NCBI GenBank assembly: GCA_003167255.1
Contig: PMTR01000080.1
Span: 51,132 to 114,588 of the forward strand
Length of the DNA stretch: 63,457 bases
Source of the DNA: Bryobacterales bacterium
Lineage (GTDB): Bacteria > Acidobacteriota > Terriglobia > Bryobacterales > Bryobacteraceae
Reading direction: 5' to 3'
In this document: piece by piece, positions 8,345 to 16,778 of the stretch
How the letters are laid out: the number at the start of each line of letters is the position of its first letter
How positions within the stretch are numbered: position 1 is the first letter of the stretch
Translations under genes and position numbers: made by a program
Notes under the pieces: model-generated
What the model was told of the DNA's origin: nothing
The model's input: the letters and a program-made list of their open reading frames with translations, nothing else
Database searches by the model: none

Positions 8345-10398
8345 AACAAAGACATCGATCCGCCTCCCTGATTCTCGTGTTAACTGGCACCTTTGCCGTT
8401 GCAAGCTCAACTCCACTGTGGGCAAGAAAGCAAGCCGCCGCGAAGGGTTCCCCTGCGGCACAGGCGCCTGCGTCCCACCAAAAGCTTCTGACCATCGCGG
8501 ACGTCGAGGGCGTGACCGGGGGCAAAGGGTTTGAGCTGGTGCCTGGCGAAGGTGACCTAAACTTTGCTAAGGCGGACGGATCGCTCCTGCTCATGGTGCA
8601 ATTCGGTCCCCGTAACCTCTACGATAATTGGAAAGCGCGGAACGGGATCGTCAACTCCGCCGTTAACGGCATCGGCGATGAGGCGTTCAACGGTCCGTCC
8701 GGTTCTGCGCCTTTCATCCTCTTCTTTCGCAAGGGCGACCACTCCGTCTCGCTCCACAGCTACTTGAATACCGATGATATGGAGCCATTTGTGTCCCAGG
8801 ACCAATTGCGCTCACTCGCGAAGATCATTCTCTCGCGGCTCTACAACCAATCCGTGGCGCCTCAGCCTGCGGCCTCGCCTCGCCCGAGCGCTGACCAGTC
8901 GAGGACGGCTGATTCGGTTCAGACGTTGATAAAGGCGGTCATCGCGCAGGGATCAGAGACCACCATTAAGCCCGCCACCGCGGCACTCTATGGGTTTGGC
9001 CAGCGGCCCATGCCGGTGAAGAAGATAACGATCCTCCACAGGTCGTTGTTCGCAACCAGCCTGGACAACTACAGTTCCTTGCTGATGTTCGACTCATTCA
9101 TCAGCGGCACAGAGGCTAATCCGTCCGCCCAGCATGTGTACTTCATTCGTATTTCCGGTTCTGGGAAAGTCCTTAGCGCCTTGCACAGCGTGGATAACAA
9201 AATCGTGAGCGACTCTGAACTTGAGCGGGACGCCCAGATTGGCATAGAAACCGCCCACTGGTTGGAAGAAGTCGCTGGCATGAACGGCGGAAAGCAGGTC
9301 AGCCCGGCGCAGCCGGCTCCGATTGCGCCGGCCAACGGGTTTACTCCGTCTGTGCTGGCCACCATTTCCAAGATGCCGGAAATGGTGGTTTGGCAAGATC
9401 CCGCCGAACGCGCCTTCACCGTCAATGTGCCAAAGGGGTGGAAGCTCAGCGGAGGCACTCACCGCAACTCTAAGATGGACGCGAGGAATTATATTGACGC
9501 ACAGAGTCCCGACGGCAAGATTCGTGTGTGGATGAACGACCCGGATGTCTTACCGCGCCAGGAGCCTCACCCGATGTATTACAAGTTGGGGTGGTACGAG
9601 GGCCGCACGGTGAAGGGCCCGGCGGGGCCGATAGCCATTGAGCGCTTCCGAACGGGAGAACAGTTCGCCCAGGAATTCACCAAACAAAAGCTGTGCCCGA
9701 ATCTTCAGCCTCTCTCCGCGTTCGACCTGCGCAATGAATCGCAGCAGATGAATGCCTCGATCGCTCGTGCGGCCGCAAGTGCGCATGTGCAAGTGCAGGC
9801 TTCGGCGGGTGAAATGGTCTACAGGTGCGGAGATCGGTCGGGTTACACCTACTCCGTGACGATCCTGGCTTACACCACTCCTCAAGGACCTCACACCTGG
9901 AGCGCGGAGAAACTGGCTGGTTACCTGGCCGACAAACCGGATGTCGACCTGGCCCGCTACGTCATGAATGCCATGATCTCCTCGTTCAAGGTCGATCCGA
10001 ATTGGCAGGCGCGATATGAACGCGATATCCAGGACACCACCGGAGCACTGATGCAAATCAGCAACCAGGTTACCCAGCAATCCATGCAGCTCGCGCAACA
10101 GTCTTTGCGGCAGAACATGCGCCAGGTGCAGCAACGCCAGCAGCAAATTGATCAAATAAGCCAAATGAGAGAGGATAGCTTCAAGAAGCAAATGAACAGT
10201 CAGGACAGCATCCGGCAGCGCTGGTCAGATATTACTTTGGGGCAAATCCATGGATGCGACGATAACGGAAAATGCAGTACTCAACCAAATGACTTTCAGA
10301 ATCACTGGGTTGCTCCTGATGGCAGCGTGGTCGGCGGACCGAGCGACGGCAGCCCGCCTGGACCTAGCTATCATCCCTGGACCCCCGATTACAAATGA
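8338..10398 (+). CDS. Large secreted protein of unknown function
   Basis: A 686-aa protein starting at ATG 8338 (TAAGGGG lies 6 nt upstream; the ATG at 8332 is too close to it). It has a basic n-region and hydrophobic signal core (ASLILVLTGTFAVASS). A first alpha/beta domain (to about residue 175) contains DVEGVTGGKGFELV and GIGDEAFNGPSGSAPFILFF. The central region resembles exported chaperone-like folds. From about residue 345 comes a second domain with FTVNVPKGWKLSGG, typical of DUF1795/PsbP-like proteins. Near residues 570-620 there is a Gln/Met-rich coiled coil (QQSMQLAQQSLRQNMRQVQQ), then a Cys-containing Gly/Pro-rich tail. No catalytic motif is recognised. Base composition is lower in GC than most neighbours. 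Confidence 0.75.
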   Translation: MVKQRHRSASLILVLTGTFAVASSTPLWARKQAAAKGSPAAQAPASHQKLLTIADVEGVTGGKGFELVPGEGDLNFAKADGSLLLMVQFGPRNLYDNWKARNGIVNSAVNGIGDEAFNGPSGSAPFILFFRKGDHSVSLHSYLNTDDMEPFVSQDQLRSLAKIILSRLYNQSVAPQPAASPRPSADQSRTADSVQTLIKAVIAQGSETTIKPATAALYGFGQRPMPVKKITILHRSLFATSLDNYSSLLMFDSFISGTEANPSAQHVYFIRISGSGKVLSALHSVDNKIVSDSELERDAQIGIETAHWLEEVAGMNGGKQVSPAQPAPIAPANGFTPSVLATISKMPEMVVWQDPAERAFTVNVPKGWKLSGGTHRNSKMDARNYIDAQSPDGKIRVWMNDPDVLPRQEPHPMYYKLGWYEGRTVKGPAGPIAIERFRTGEQFAQEFTKQKLCPNLQPLSAFDLRNESQQMNASIARAAASAHVQVQASAGEMVYRCGDRSGYTYSVTILAYTTPQGPHTWSAEKLAGYLADKPDVDLARYVMNAMISSFKVDPNWQARYERDIQDTTGALMQISNQVTQQSMQLAQQSLRQNMRQVQQRQQQIDQISQMREDSFKKQMNSQDSIRQRWSDITLGQIHGCDDNGKCSTQPNDFQNHWVAPDGSVVGGPSDGSPPGPSYHPWTPDYK

Positions 10399-10751
10399 GC
10401 AAAGAAACCTTGTGTGCGTTCAGGCGCTGTGTTGAGGGGTGCTCAACTTTCGTTTTCGACAAGCAGTAGAAAAGATGCGTGGGGCATTTCCATGTGCCGA
10501 GATGCCCCACACGATACGATTCGCCCCACCGGCACATCGGATGCCTTACCCGCATAGTGCAGGCGCCCGTTGCCATCGTTTAGGGGAAGCTCCCCTTTAC
10601 ACGGGTCCGTCTTGCTGTCTGGGGCCTCGCTCATTCAAGCACAATCAGCGGAAGAGCCGCATGCTTGGGTACCACGGCGAATCCTCCTGTTCCAACGTTG
10701 CACGTCCGCTCTTTCAATGTGCTAGCCTGACTGAACGGGCGGCACGAACGC
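10399..10751. other. Gene-free intergenic stretch with one hairpin
   Basis: About 350 bp with no supported gene. It contains the perfect inverted repeat GTGGGGCAT (10479-10487) / ATGCCCCAC (10502-10510), which has the same GTGGGGC edge as the dispersed palindromic repeats. The rest shows no recognisable RNA or coding signal on either strand. Confidence 0.5.
10479..10510. repeat. Short palindrome GTGGGGCAT...ATGCCCCAC
   Basis: A 9-bp perfect stem with a 14-nt loop lies 80 bp after the large secreted gene. No T-tract follows, so it is not a classical terminator. Its GTGGGGC boundary matches the repeat family seen at 32391, 45912 and 59732. Confidence 0.55.
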
Positions 10752-12626
10752 ATGGAGCACCCCAGGAAGGAACAGGATCCGCCGGCTCTCGATGCGCGCG
10801 GCGCCGAGATCCATGTCTACCTGGATCATGTTCTGCAGGCGCCGGCCTTCGCCGCCGCGCCGCGCCGCGGCCGGTTGCTGCGCTACCTCCTGGAACAAAC
10901 CCTGGCCGGGGACGGTGACAAGATCACCGAGTACGGCATCGGCCTCGATGTGTTCGAGAAACCGTCGTCTTTCGACCCGCGTATCGAATCCAGTATCCGG
11001 GCGGAAATGAGCCGCCTGCGGCGGACCCTGGCGGATTATTATGCCGGCGCCGGCAGCGCCGACCCGTGGCGCATCGAGTTTCCCAACCGCGGCTACCTGC
11101 CGGTGATTGCGCCGCTCGCCGTCCAGGAGGCGCCTGCCGTTTCCTTGGCGACGCCCGAATCGCTTTCCTCCCAGGTTCGTGCGGGCCGGAGGTCCCGGTT
11201 CTGGTTCGCCGCGGCGTGTGCCGCCGCTTTGTGCGCGGTAGCGCTCTGGTTCATCCAGCCGTGGAGCGGGCCCATCCGCGCGGTGGTCGTCCTGCCGTTC
11301 GAAAACCTGACGGGCGATCCCCAAAAAGAGTACCTGGCCGACGGCGTCACCGAGCAGTTGACAGACGCCCTGGCGCACATTCCCTCCTTGCGCGTGGTGG
11401 CCCGCACATCGGCTTTCCAGTACAAGGCCAAAGGCATCGACGTGCGCAAGATTGGGCGCCAGTTGGATGTCGATGCGGTGGTGGAGGGAAGCGTCCAAGC
11501 CATTAACGGCGGGTTGCGCGTCACCGTGCAGGTGGACCGGTCGTCAAACGGATACCACATCCTTTCTCAGTCCTTCGACGGCGGATTGCAGGAGCTCGCG
11601 CGTCTGGAGGACCTCCTGGTGGCGCCCGTTGCCGGGGCGCTCAGTCCCAGCGCTGCCGTTCCCAAGCGGCACATCCCGAATCCCCAGGCCTACGATGCTT
11701 TTCTCAAGTCGCGCTCCTACCGGGGCCAGGGCACCATCAACGCGTTTCAGGATGGCATCCGCTATTTAAACCTGGCCATCGAAAAAGATCCGAATTATAC
11801 GGATGCCTATGCCGCGCTGGCCGGAGTATACGCATCCGGCGCGGCGAATTTTGCCACCACACCGCTGGAGTTCGTACCTCATGCCAAGGCCGCCGCGGCC
11901 AAGGCGCTGGAGCTCGATCCGCAATGCGCTGGCGCGTTTGCCGCCGAGGGCTACCTCGACGCCATGATTCTGCTGGATTGGAAAGGCGGCGAATCCAAGC
12001 TCCGCACCGCCATCCGGCTGATGCCCAACGACTGGGTTTATTACAACTGGCTCGGCAACGTGCTTCTGGCACAGGGCCGCTTCTCCGAAGCGCTGGCCGA
12101 ACTGCGCACCGCCGACCAGTCCGACCCTCTCGCCGGCGGACCCGGCGTTACCGTGGGAAACGCCCTCTACATGGCGCGCCGGTACGACGACGCGTTGCGG
12201 CAGTTTCTTAAAGTGCAGACCCTGCACCCAGACCTGATCGCCGTGCACGCCTTCACCGGCACGGCGTGGGAAGCCAAGGGCGATTTTGCCGAGGCCGTGT
12301 CCGAGTACAACCTGGTGCTGCCTAAAGCCCCCTACCTGGTTCGGGAGAGAATCGTGCATCTGCTGGCGATCACCGGCAAAAGGGAAGAGGCCCGCCGCAT
12401 GCTGCAGGAACTCGAGCATCCCAAGCCCGATCAACAGGCGCCCGACGCCTTCTCGATGGCCATTCTCCATACCGCGCTGGGCGAACGGGACGAAGCCTTT
12501 GATTGGCTCAACCGCGCGCTGGATCAGAGAAAAGTGGCTTTTATTAAGGTCCACCCCATGCTCGATCCGCTGCGCAACGATCCCCGGTTTCCGGTTCTGC
12601 TGGCCAAGGCGGGACTGGCGAACTAA
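10752..12626 (+). CDS. Membrane protein: DNA-binding-like domain, TolB-like domain and TPRs
   Basis: A 624-aa protein of an architecture common in Acidobacteria. Residues about 20-115 form a conserved cytoplasmic domain (RRGRLLRYLLEQTLAG, EYGIGLDVFEKPSSFDPR, SSIRAEMSRLRRTLADYY) that precedes TolB/TPR modules and is often annotated with adenylate cyclase or winged-helix labels. A membrane segment follows (about 145-165, FWFAAACAAALCAVALWFI). Then comes a TolB-N/FlgO-like region (VVVLPFENLTGDPQKEYLADG) and five or more TPRs from about 300 to the end. No cyclase catalytic residues are visible. It is probably a signalling or regulatory scaffold with a periplasmic TPR array. It is a single-gene unit; no clear ribosome binding site is present. 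Confidence 0.8.
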   Translation: MEHPRKEQDPPALDARGAEIHVYLDHVLQAPAFAAAPRRGRLLRYLLEQTLAGDGDKITEYGIGLDVFEKPSSFDPRIESSIRAEMSRLRRTLADYYAGAGSADPWRIEFPNRGYLPVIAPLAVQEAPAVSLATPESLSSQVRAGRRSRFWFAAACAAALCAVALWFIQPWSGPIRAVVVLPFENLTGDPQKEYLADGVTEQLTDALAHIPSLRVVARTSAFQYKAKGIDVRKIGRQLDVDAVVEGSVQAINGGLRVTVQVDRSSNGYHILSQSFDGGLQELARLEDLLVAPVAGALSPSAAVPKRHIPNPQAYDAFLKSRSYRGQGTINAFQDGIRYLNLAIEKDPNYTDAYAALAGVYASGAANFATTPLEFVPHAKAAAAKALELDPQCAGAFAAEGYLDAMILLDWKGGESKLRTAIRLMPNDWVYYNWLGNVLLAQGRFSEALAELRTADQSDPLAGGPGVTVGNALYMARRYDDALRQFLKVQTLHPDLIAVHAFTGTAWEAKGDFAEAVSEYNLVLPKAPYLVRERIVHLLAITGKREEARRMLQELEHPKPDQQAPDAFSMAILHTALGERDEAFDWLNRALDQRKVAFIKVHPMLDPLRNDPRFPVLLAKAGLAN

Positions 12627-12638
12627 GGCACGCCCGGG

Positions 12639-13427
12639 TCATAACACGTGGTAGTAGCCCGCGCGCAGCAGCACCTCGACGGGGAGCCCGAAGACGGCTG
12701 ACAGCGTAGCGGCGTCGAGCACCTGCTCCTTCGGCCCATCGCGATAGATACGGCCGTCGCGGATTGCGATCACGCGCCCAATCTCCGGAATGATGTCAGG
12801 CAGGTGATGCGTCACCATCAGCAGGCTGATTCCGGCGCGCGCCAGTTTGCGCAGAACCTCGCGCAGTTCATGGGTGGCGTGGAGGTCCAGGCTGGAAGTC
12901 GGCTCGTCAAAGATCAGGGCCTGGGGGTCGTGGACCAGCGCGCGGCCAATAAGGATGCGGCGCGCTTCGCCGCTCGACATCTCATTGGTGTTGCGCGCGG
13001 CAAGGTGGGAGACCTCGAGCAGATCCAGGATGGCATGAGCCTTCTGTTCCATCCGCGGCGTCACCTCGTGGTTGGGCCAGATGCCGACGCTGCCGAAAAA
13101 TCCCGAGAGCACGATCTCATAGCCGGAGTAGTCGCGCGTGCACATCTGCACCCAGTCGTTGGAAACGATTCCCAGATGATGGCGGAGGTCGAAGATGTGC
13201 CAGCGGTCGCGGTCCAGGATGCGCAGTCGCCACGGGTCGGGCTTGATGGAGGGGTAGAGCTCGCGCGTAATCAGTTTAATGAAAGTGGATTTGCCGGAGC
13301 CGTTGGGACCGAGAATGGCGGCGTGCTCGCCCTGCGCGATGGTGAGCGTGACGCCGTCGAGCGCCACGCGCCCGCCGCGCCGCACGGTGACGTTTTGGAA
13401 ATCGATGAGAGGGATGGAGAGAGTCAA
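12639..13427 (-). CDS. ABC transporter ATP-binding protein (orphan, ModF/YlmA-like)
   Basis: A single 262-aa ABC ATPase. Walker A GPNGSGKSTF lies near residue 39, the signature region is degenerate (MSSGEARRILIGRAL near 150), Walker B ALIFDEPTSSLD near 173, and the H-loop VTHH near 207. The insert WHIFDLRHHLGIVSNDW is typical of the ModF/YlmA group rather than classical importers. No permease or binding protein is adjacent, so its partner is unknown; such orphan ATPases may not transport at all. It is convergent with the TolB/TPR gene, with only 12 nt between stops. Confidence 0.85.
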   Translation of the reverse strand: MTLSIPLIDFQNVTVRRGGRVALDGVTLTIAQGEHAAILGPNGSGKSTFIKLITRELYPSIKPDPWRLRILDRDRWHIFDLRHHLGIVSNDWVQMCTRDYSGYEIVLSGFFGSVGIWPNHEVTPRMEQKAHAILDLLEVSHLAARNTNEMSSGEARRILIGRALVHDPQALIFDEPTSSLDLHATHELREVLRKLARAGISLLMVTHHLPDIIPEIGRVIAIRDGRIYRDGPKEQVLDAATLSAVFGLPVEVLLRAGYYHVL

Positions 13428-13616
13428 CTCTCTATCTTATCCGGCGACCCGCCATCCGGGTGCGGCTCGCGTGGAGTGACGAGGCCGGGCGGGCGCATGT
13501 GACCGGCAAGTTTCCGGGCTGAAGAAAGCCCGTCTCTGGCCGGCACACGCTACTAGACATTGTATCACTTTTGGTACATACTGGATTTGTTGAGACGAGA
13601 TCAACAAAGTCCGGAG

Positions 13617-13946
13617 ATGCCGGTCCGGTTTTACCGCACGGAAGCGGACAGGGCACCGGTGCTCGATTGGCTGCGCGCCCTCGACAAGGACGACCGGCGC
13701 GCTATCGGGCTCGACCTCATGCGGGTGCAGTTCGGCTGGCCGATTGGGAGGCCACTGGTGGGAAGCCTCAAAGATGGTCTTTGGGAAGTGCGCTCGTCGC
13801 TTCCGAGCCAGCGGATAGCCCGGCTCATCCTATGCGTTCACGACCAGATGCTCGTCGTACTGCACGGGTTCATCAAGAAAACGCAGAAAACGCCTGCGGA
13901 TGACATGGCCCTGGCGAAACGGAGAATGAAGGAGGTAACGAAATGA
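13617..13946 (+). CDS. RelE/HigB-type toxin (Gp49-like, PF05973)
   Basis: A 109-aa toxin of the phage-derived Gp49-like branch of the RelE superfamily; such proteins are ribosome-dependent mRNA interferases. Diagnostic blocks are the N-terminal VRFYRTEADRAPVLDWLRAL, VQFGWPIGRPLVGSLKDGLWEVRSSLP, and the C-terminal LLHG-like VVLHGFIKKTQKTPADD. The ATG at 13617 is chosen because it begins the conserved domain, although the CCGGAG before it is too close for an ideal ribosome binding site. A TTG at 13560 would add 19 residues. The stop overlaps the antitoxin start by ATGA. Toxin-first order is typical of higBA loci. Confidence 0.9.
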   Translation: MPVRFYRTEADRAPVLDWLRALDKDDRRAIGLDLMRVQFGWPIGRPLVGSLKDGLWEVRSSLPSQRIARLILCVHDQMLVVLHGFIKKTQKTPADDMALAKRRMKEVTK

Positions 13947-14230
13947 AAAAGCGCAACAAGCATATCGGCTCGTCACTGGAGGACTTCCTGAAAGAGGAAG
14001 GCGTCCTCGAAGAGACCCGCGCGGTCGCGCTGAAAGAGACGCTGGCCTGGCAAGTTCAGCAAGCGATGGAGAAGGACAAAATCAGCAAGGTAGAGATGGC
14101 GCGGCGCATGAACACAAGCCGCGCTGCGCTTGATCGTCTTCTCGATCCTGGCAATGCCTCGGTGACGCTGCAAACCCTAACGCGCGCGGCACACGCTATC
14201 GGCCGTGATCTGCGCATCGAGCTGGTTTGA
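13943..14230 (+). CDS. HigA-type XRE-family antitoxin
   Basis: A 95-aa antitoxin and likely autorepressor. A basic N-terminus (MKKRNKHIGSSLEDFLKEEG) is followed by the helix-turn-helix DKISKVEMARRMNTSRAALDRLLDP at about residues 47-70 and an ending VTLQTLTRAAHAIGRDLRIEL. It is translationally coupled to the toxin by ATGA, spacing that favours co-translation and complex formation. The half-palindrome TGTATC/GGTACA near 13560-13580, upstream of the toxin, is a plausible but weak operator. Confidence 0.9.
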   Translation: MKKRNKHIGSSLEDFLKEEGVLEETRAVALKETLAWQVQQAMEKDKISKVEMARRMNTSRAALDRLLDPGNASVTLQTLTRAAHAIGRDLRIELV

Positions 14231-14300
14231 AAAAACTAACTTCGCCCAGAACGGGGGTAGGCGAGAGCGCCGGCTCGTCCGTTTGCTTGAAAACCGTGTA

Positions 14301-14316
14301 TCCCTTCATGAAGGGA
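14301..14316. promoter_or_regulatory. Perfect 16-nt palindrome TCCCTTCATGAAGGGA
   Basis: This perfect inverted repeat lies 61 nt upstream of the secreted-protein gene starting at 14377 and 70 nt after the antitoxin gene. Its length and position would suit a regulator-binding site or a small hairpin at the 5' end of the mRNA. No regulator can be named from the sequence. Confidence 0.4.
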
Positions 14317-14376
14317 ATCGCCCTTGCCAGGTGTTAAGATTCGATTCAGGGCTCTGCGGGAAGAGTTGCCATCGCT

Positions 14377-15522
14377 ATGTTACAGTTCGCCCGTCTGGTA
14401 ACTGCCGCCACACTCGCGCTCGGCGCGGTTGCGCCGCTTTCCGCGGCCGATTCCGACCGCGATTTTTCCGGAAGATGGAATCTTGACCGCAACGCGAGCG
14501 ACTTGCGCGCGCTCTCGCTCGAAACCTACGAATTCCTGGATGTGGAGCAGGATACGCAGATCCACTGCACCGCCATTGACGCCCGCGGCGCTTCCATTCA
14601 GTGGACTTACTTTTTGAACGGCGGCGAAAGCAAATACCAGATTGGCGCGGAATCCATGAACAGCGTGGCGAAGTGGGAAGGTGACGCGCTGCTCATCAAC
14701 ACCTTGGTATCGGGTCCGCAAAACTACGCCGTGATGGACCGCTGGACTCTCTCGCGCGACCGCCGGCAACTGACTATCCAGCGTCAGATCTCGCGCGGCG
14801 CCATCCAGGCGGAGGGTCGCCTCGTTTATGGACACCTCATAGTGGACACCGCCACGCCGCGGCCCGATCTTCCGGTCACGGGCGCCGCTCCCAAGCCGGC
14901 GCCCGCGGAGCAACCGGTGCTGGTCACGCGGCCCGCGCCTCCCCCGGCCCCACTGGATTTTACGATTCCCGCGGGCACCCATATTCTGCTCTCTCTCACC
15001 AGCAGCATCAGCACGAAGAATTCCAAGGAAGGCGATCGCGTCTATCTGCAAACCGCCATACCGGTTGCGCAGGACGGCCGCATCGTGATTCCTCGCGGCA
15101 GTTATGTGCAGGGTACCGTCACCAAGACCAAGCCGGCGGGCCGCCTGTCTAGCAAAGGCGAGTTGTACCTTCTCTTCGATTCGCTGACGCTGCCGAACGG
15201 CGTGACGCGCGATTTCCGCGCGCGGCTGACGGCGGCCGATGCGTCCAAGGGTAAAGTCGATTCCGACGAAGGCAAGATCAGCGGTGACACCGGCAAAGAT
15301 CCCCATAAGGTCGCCACCGGGGTCGGCATCGGATCGATGGGCGGCGTCATTGTGGGCGGCGCCGCGGGCCACCCTGTCACCGGACTGGGTGTCGGCGCCG
15401 CGGCCGGACTGGCCGCCGTGCTGCTCTCGAAGAACCAGGACGTCGTGCTGCAGCGCGGCACCTCGGTCGAGATGGTGCTGGATCGCGACCTTTACTATAC
15501 TGCCGCGGAACTGCGACACTGA
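14377..15522 (+). CDS. Secreted protein with C-terminal glycine-zipper-like segment
   Basis: A 381-aa exported protein with signal peptide (ARLVTAATLALGAVAPLSAA). Residues about 27-160 form a lipocalin-like beta domain (FSGRWNLDRNASDLRAL) common in acidobacterial secreted proteins. A Pro/Ala linker (PAPPPAPL) leads to a second beta domain (GTHILLSLTSSISTKNSKEGDRVYLQT, IPRGSYVQGTVTKTKPAGRL) reminiscent of TrbI/VirB10-like folds. Near 325-355 there is a glycine-rich hydrophobic stretch (GIGSMGGVIVGGAAGHP, GLGVGAAAGLAAVLL) that could insert in a membrane. The function is unknown. It lies 5 nt before the aminotransferase gene. Confidence 0.75.
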   Translation: MLQFARLVTAATLALGAVAPLSAADSDRDFSGRWNLDRNASDLRALSLETYEFLDVEQDTQIHCTAIDARGASIQWTYFLNGGESKYQIGAESMNSVAKWEGDALLINTLVSGPQNYAVMDRWTLSRDRRQLTIQRQISRGAIQAEGRLVYGHLIVDTATPRPDLPVTGAAPKPAPAEQPVLVTRPAPPPAPLDFTIPAGTHILLSLTSSISTKNSKEGDRVYLQTAIPVAQDGRIVIPRGSYVQGTVTKTKPAGRLSSKGELYLLFDSLTLPNGVTRDFRARLTAADASKGKVDSDEGKISGDTGKDPHKVATGVGIGSMGGVIVGGAAGHPVTGLGVGAAAGLAAVLLSKNQDVVLQRGTSVEMVLDRDLYYTAAELRH

Positions 15523-15527
15523 GCGGG

Positions 15528-16685
15528 ATGTTTTCTTCCCGCTTCCGTTGGGATCTTCAGCCCAACCGCCTCACCGGGCTCCTCGCCGCCAAGCGCCGCG
15601 CGGGCGCCCGCATTCTGGATCTGACGGAATCCAATCCCACGCGCGCCTCGGTGGCGTACCCGGCGGAAACTCTGAGCGCGTTGCAGGATCCCCGCGTGTT
15701 GATCTACGAGCCCGCGCCCGCCGGCGCCGCCCAGGCCCGGCAGGCGGTGGCATCCTATTACCGGGCGCGCGGACTCAGCCTGGACATCTCCCGAATCCTC
15801 CTCACGGCCAGCACCAGCGAGGCCTATGCCTACCTGTTCAAGCTGCTGGCGAATCCCGGCGACCAGGTGCTGGTGCCGCGCCCTTCGTATCCGCTGTTTG
15901 AATTCCTGGCCCACATGGAATCGGTGGAGACGCGCCAGTACCCGCTGGTCTACCACGGCGCCTGGAGCATCGACCTGGACGCGCTTCGCGGAGCGCTCAC
16001 GGATCGCACGCGCGCTCTGGTGCTGGTGAATCCCAACAATCCCACCGGCTCCTACGTGAAGCGCCATGAACTGGAAGCGCTGGTGCGGTTGTGCGCCGAA
16101 CGCAGCATTGCCCTGATTTCCGACGAAGTCTTCTCCGATTATGCGCTCGCCCCTGACGAGAGCCGCGTCGAGACGCTTGCCGGTGTCGAGGAGTGCCTGG
16201 CCTTTTCGATGAGCGGGCTTTCCAAGATCGCCGGGCTGCCGCAAATGAAGCTGGGTTGGATCGTGGCGAGCGGCCCGGAGGGCTTGAGGCGCGAAGCCTT
16301 CCAAAAGTTGGAGTGGATCGCCGACACGTACCTTTCGGTCAGCACGCCGGTGCAATGCGCCGCCGCGCGTCTGCTGCAAGTGGGGGATGACGTGCAAAGG
16401 CAGATCCGGGAGCGCTGCGCCGCGAATCTGGCCGCCGCCCGCGAGGCTCTTGCGGGGTCGGCGGGGAACATTCTGGCGGTGGAGGGCGGCTGGTCGATCA
16501 CCGTCCAGGTGCCGCAGATTCGAAGCGAAGAGGAATGGACTTTGGAATTGCTGGATCGCGAGGACGTCCTGGTCCACCCCGGCTTCTTCTACGATTTCGA
16601 AACGGAGGCGTTCCTGATAGTGAGTCTGCTTACCCCGCCGGCAATTTTCGGCGAAGGTCTGCATCGTCTGAGAGCTTTCCTGTAG
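15528..16685 (+). CDS. Class I/II PLP-dependent aminotransferase
   Basis: A 385-aa fold-type I aminotransferase. Key points are ILDLTESNPT near residue 30, TASTSEAYAYLFKLL near 86, VLVNPNNPTG near 165 (the Asn contacting PLP), ISDEVFSDY near 198 (the Asp pairing with the pyridine nitrogen) and the PLP lysine in FSMSGLSKIAGLPQMKLGW near 230. The sequence is of the aspartate/aromatic aminotransferase type, but the substrate cannot be fixed. It lies 5 nt after a secreted-protein gene. Confidence 0.9.
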   Translation: MFSSRFRWDLQPNRLTGLLAAKRRAGARILDLTESNPTRASVAYPAETLSALQDPRVLIYEPAPAGAAQARQAVASYYRARGLSLDISRILLTASTSEAYAYLFKLLANPGDQVLVPRPSYPLFEFLAHMESVETRQYPLVYHGAWSIDLDALRGALTDRTRALVLVNPNNPTGSYVKRHELEALVRLCAERSIALISDEVFSDYALAPDESRVETLAGVEECLAFSMSGLSKIAGLPQMKLGWIVASGPEGLRREAFQKLEWIADTYLSVSTPVQCAAARLLQVGDDVQRQIRERCAANLAAAREALAGSAGNILAVEGGWSITVQVPQIRSEEEWTLELLDREDVLVHPGFFYDFETEAFLIVSLLTPPAIFGEGLHRLRAFL

Positions 16686-16703
16686 TTGGAAAAAACAATT
16701 TGG

Positions 16704-16767
16704 GCCGCCGATGAACACCGATCAGAAGATTGTCTTCAATCCGCGTTCATCCGTGTTCATCGGCGGC
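16704..16767. terminator. 15-bp inverted repeat between convergent genes
   Basis: GCCGCCGATGAACAC (16704-16718) is perfectly complementary to GTGTTCATCGGCGGC (16753-16767), with TTCATCCGTGTTCATC inside the right arm. It sits between the converging aminotransferase and M28 peptidase genes and could terminate both. There is no T-tract after the arms, so it may primarily be a dispersed repeat. From memory, 'GAACACGGATGAA' phrases recur in intergenic DNA of environmental high-GC genomes. Confidence 0.55.
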
Positions 16768-16778
16768 CTCAAAGTGTT

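Noticed and set aside
16686-16778. Riboswitch-like structure
   Set aside because: The 15-bp inverted repeat lies between convergent gene ends rather than in a 5' leader, so terminator or dispersed repeat is more likely.
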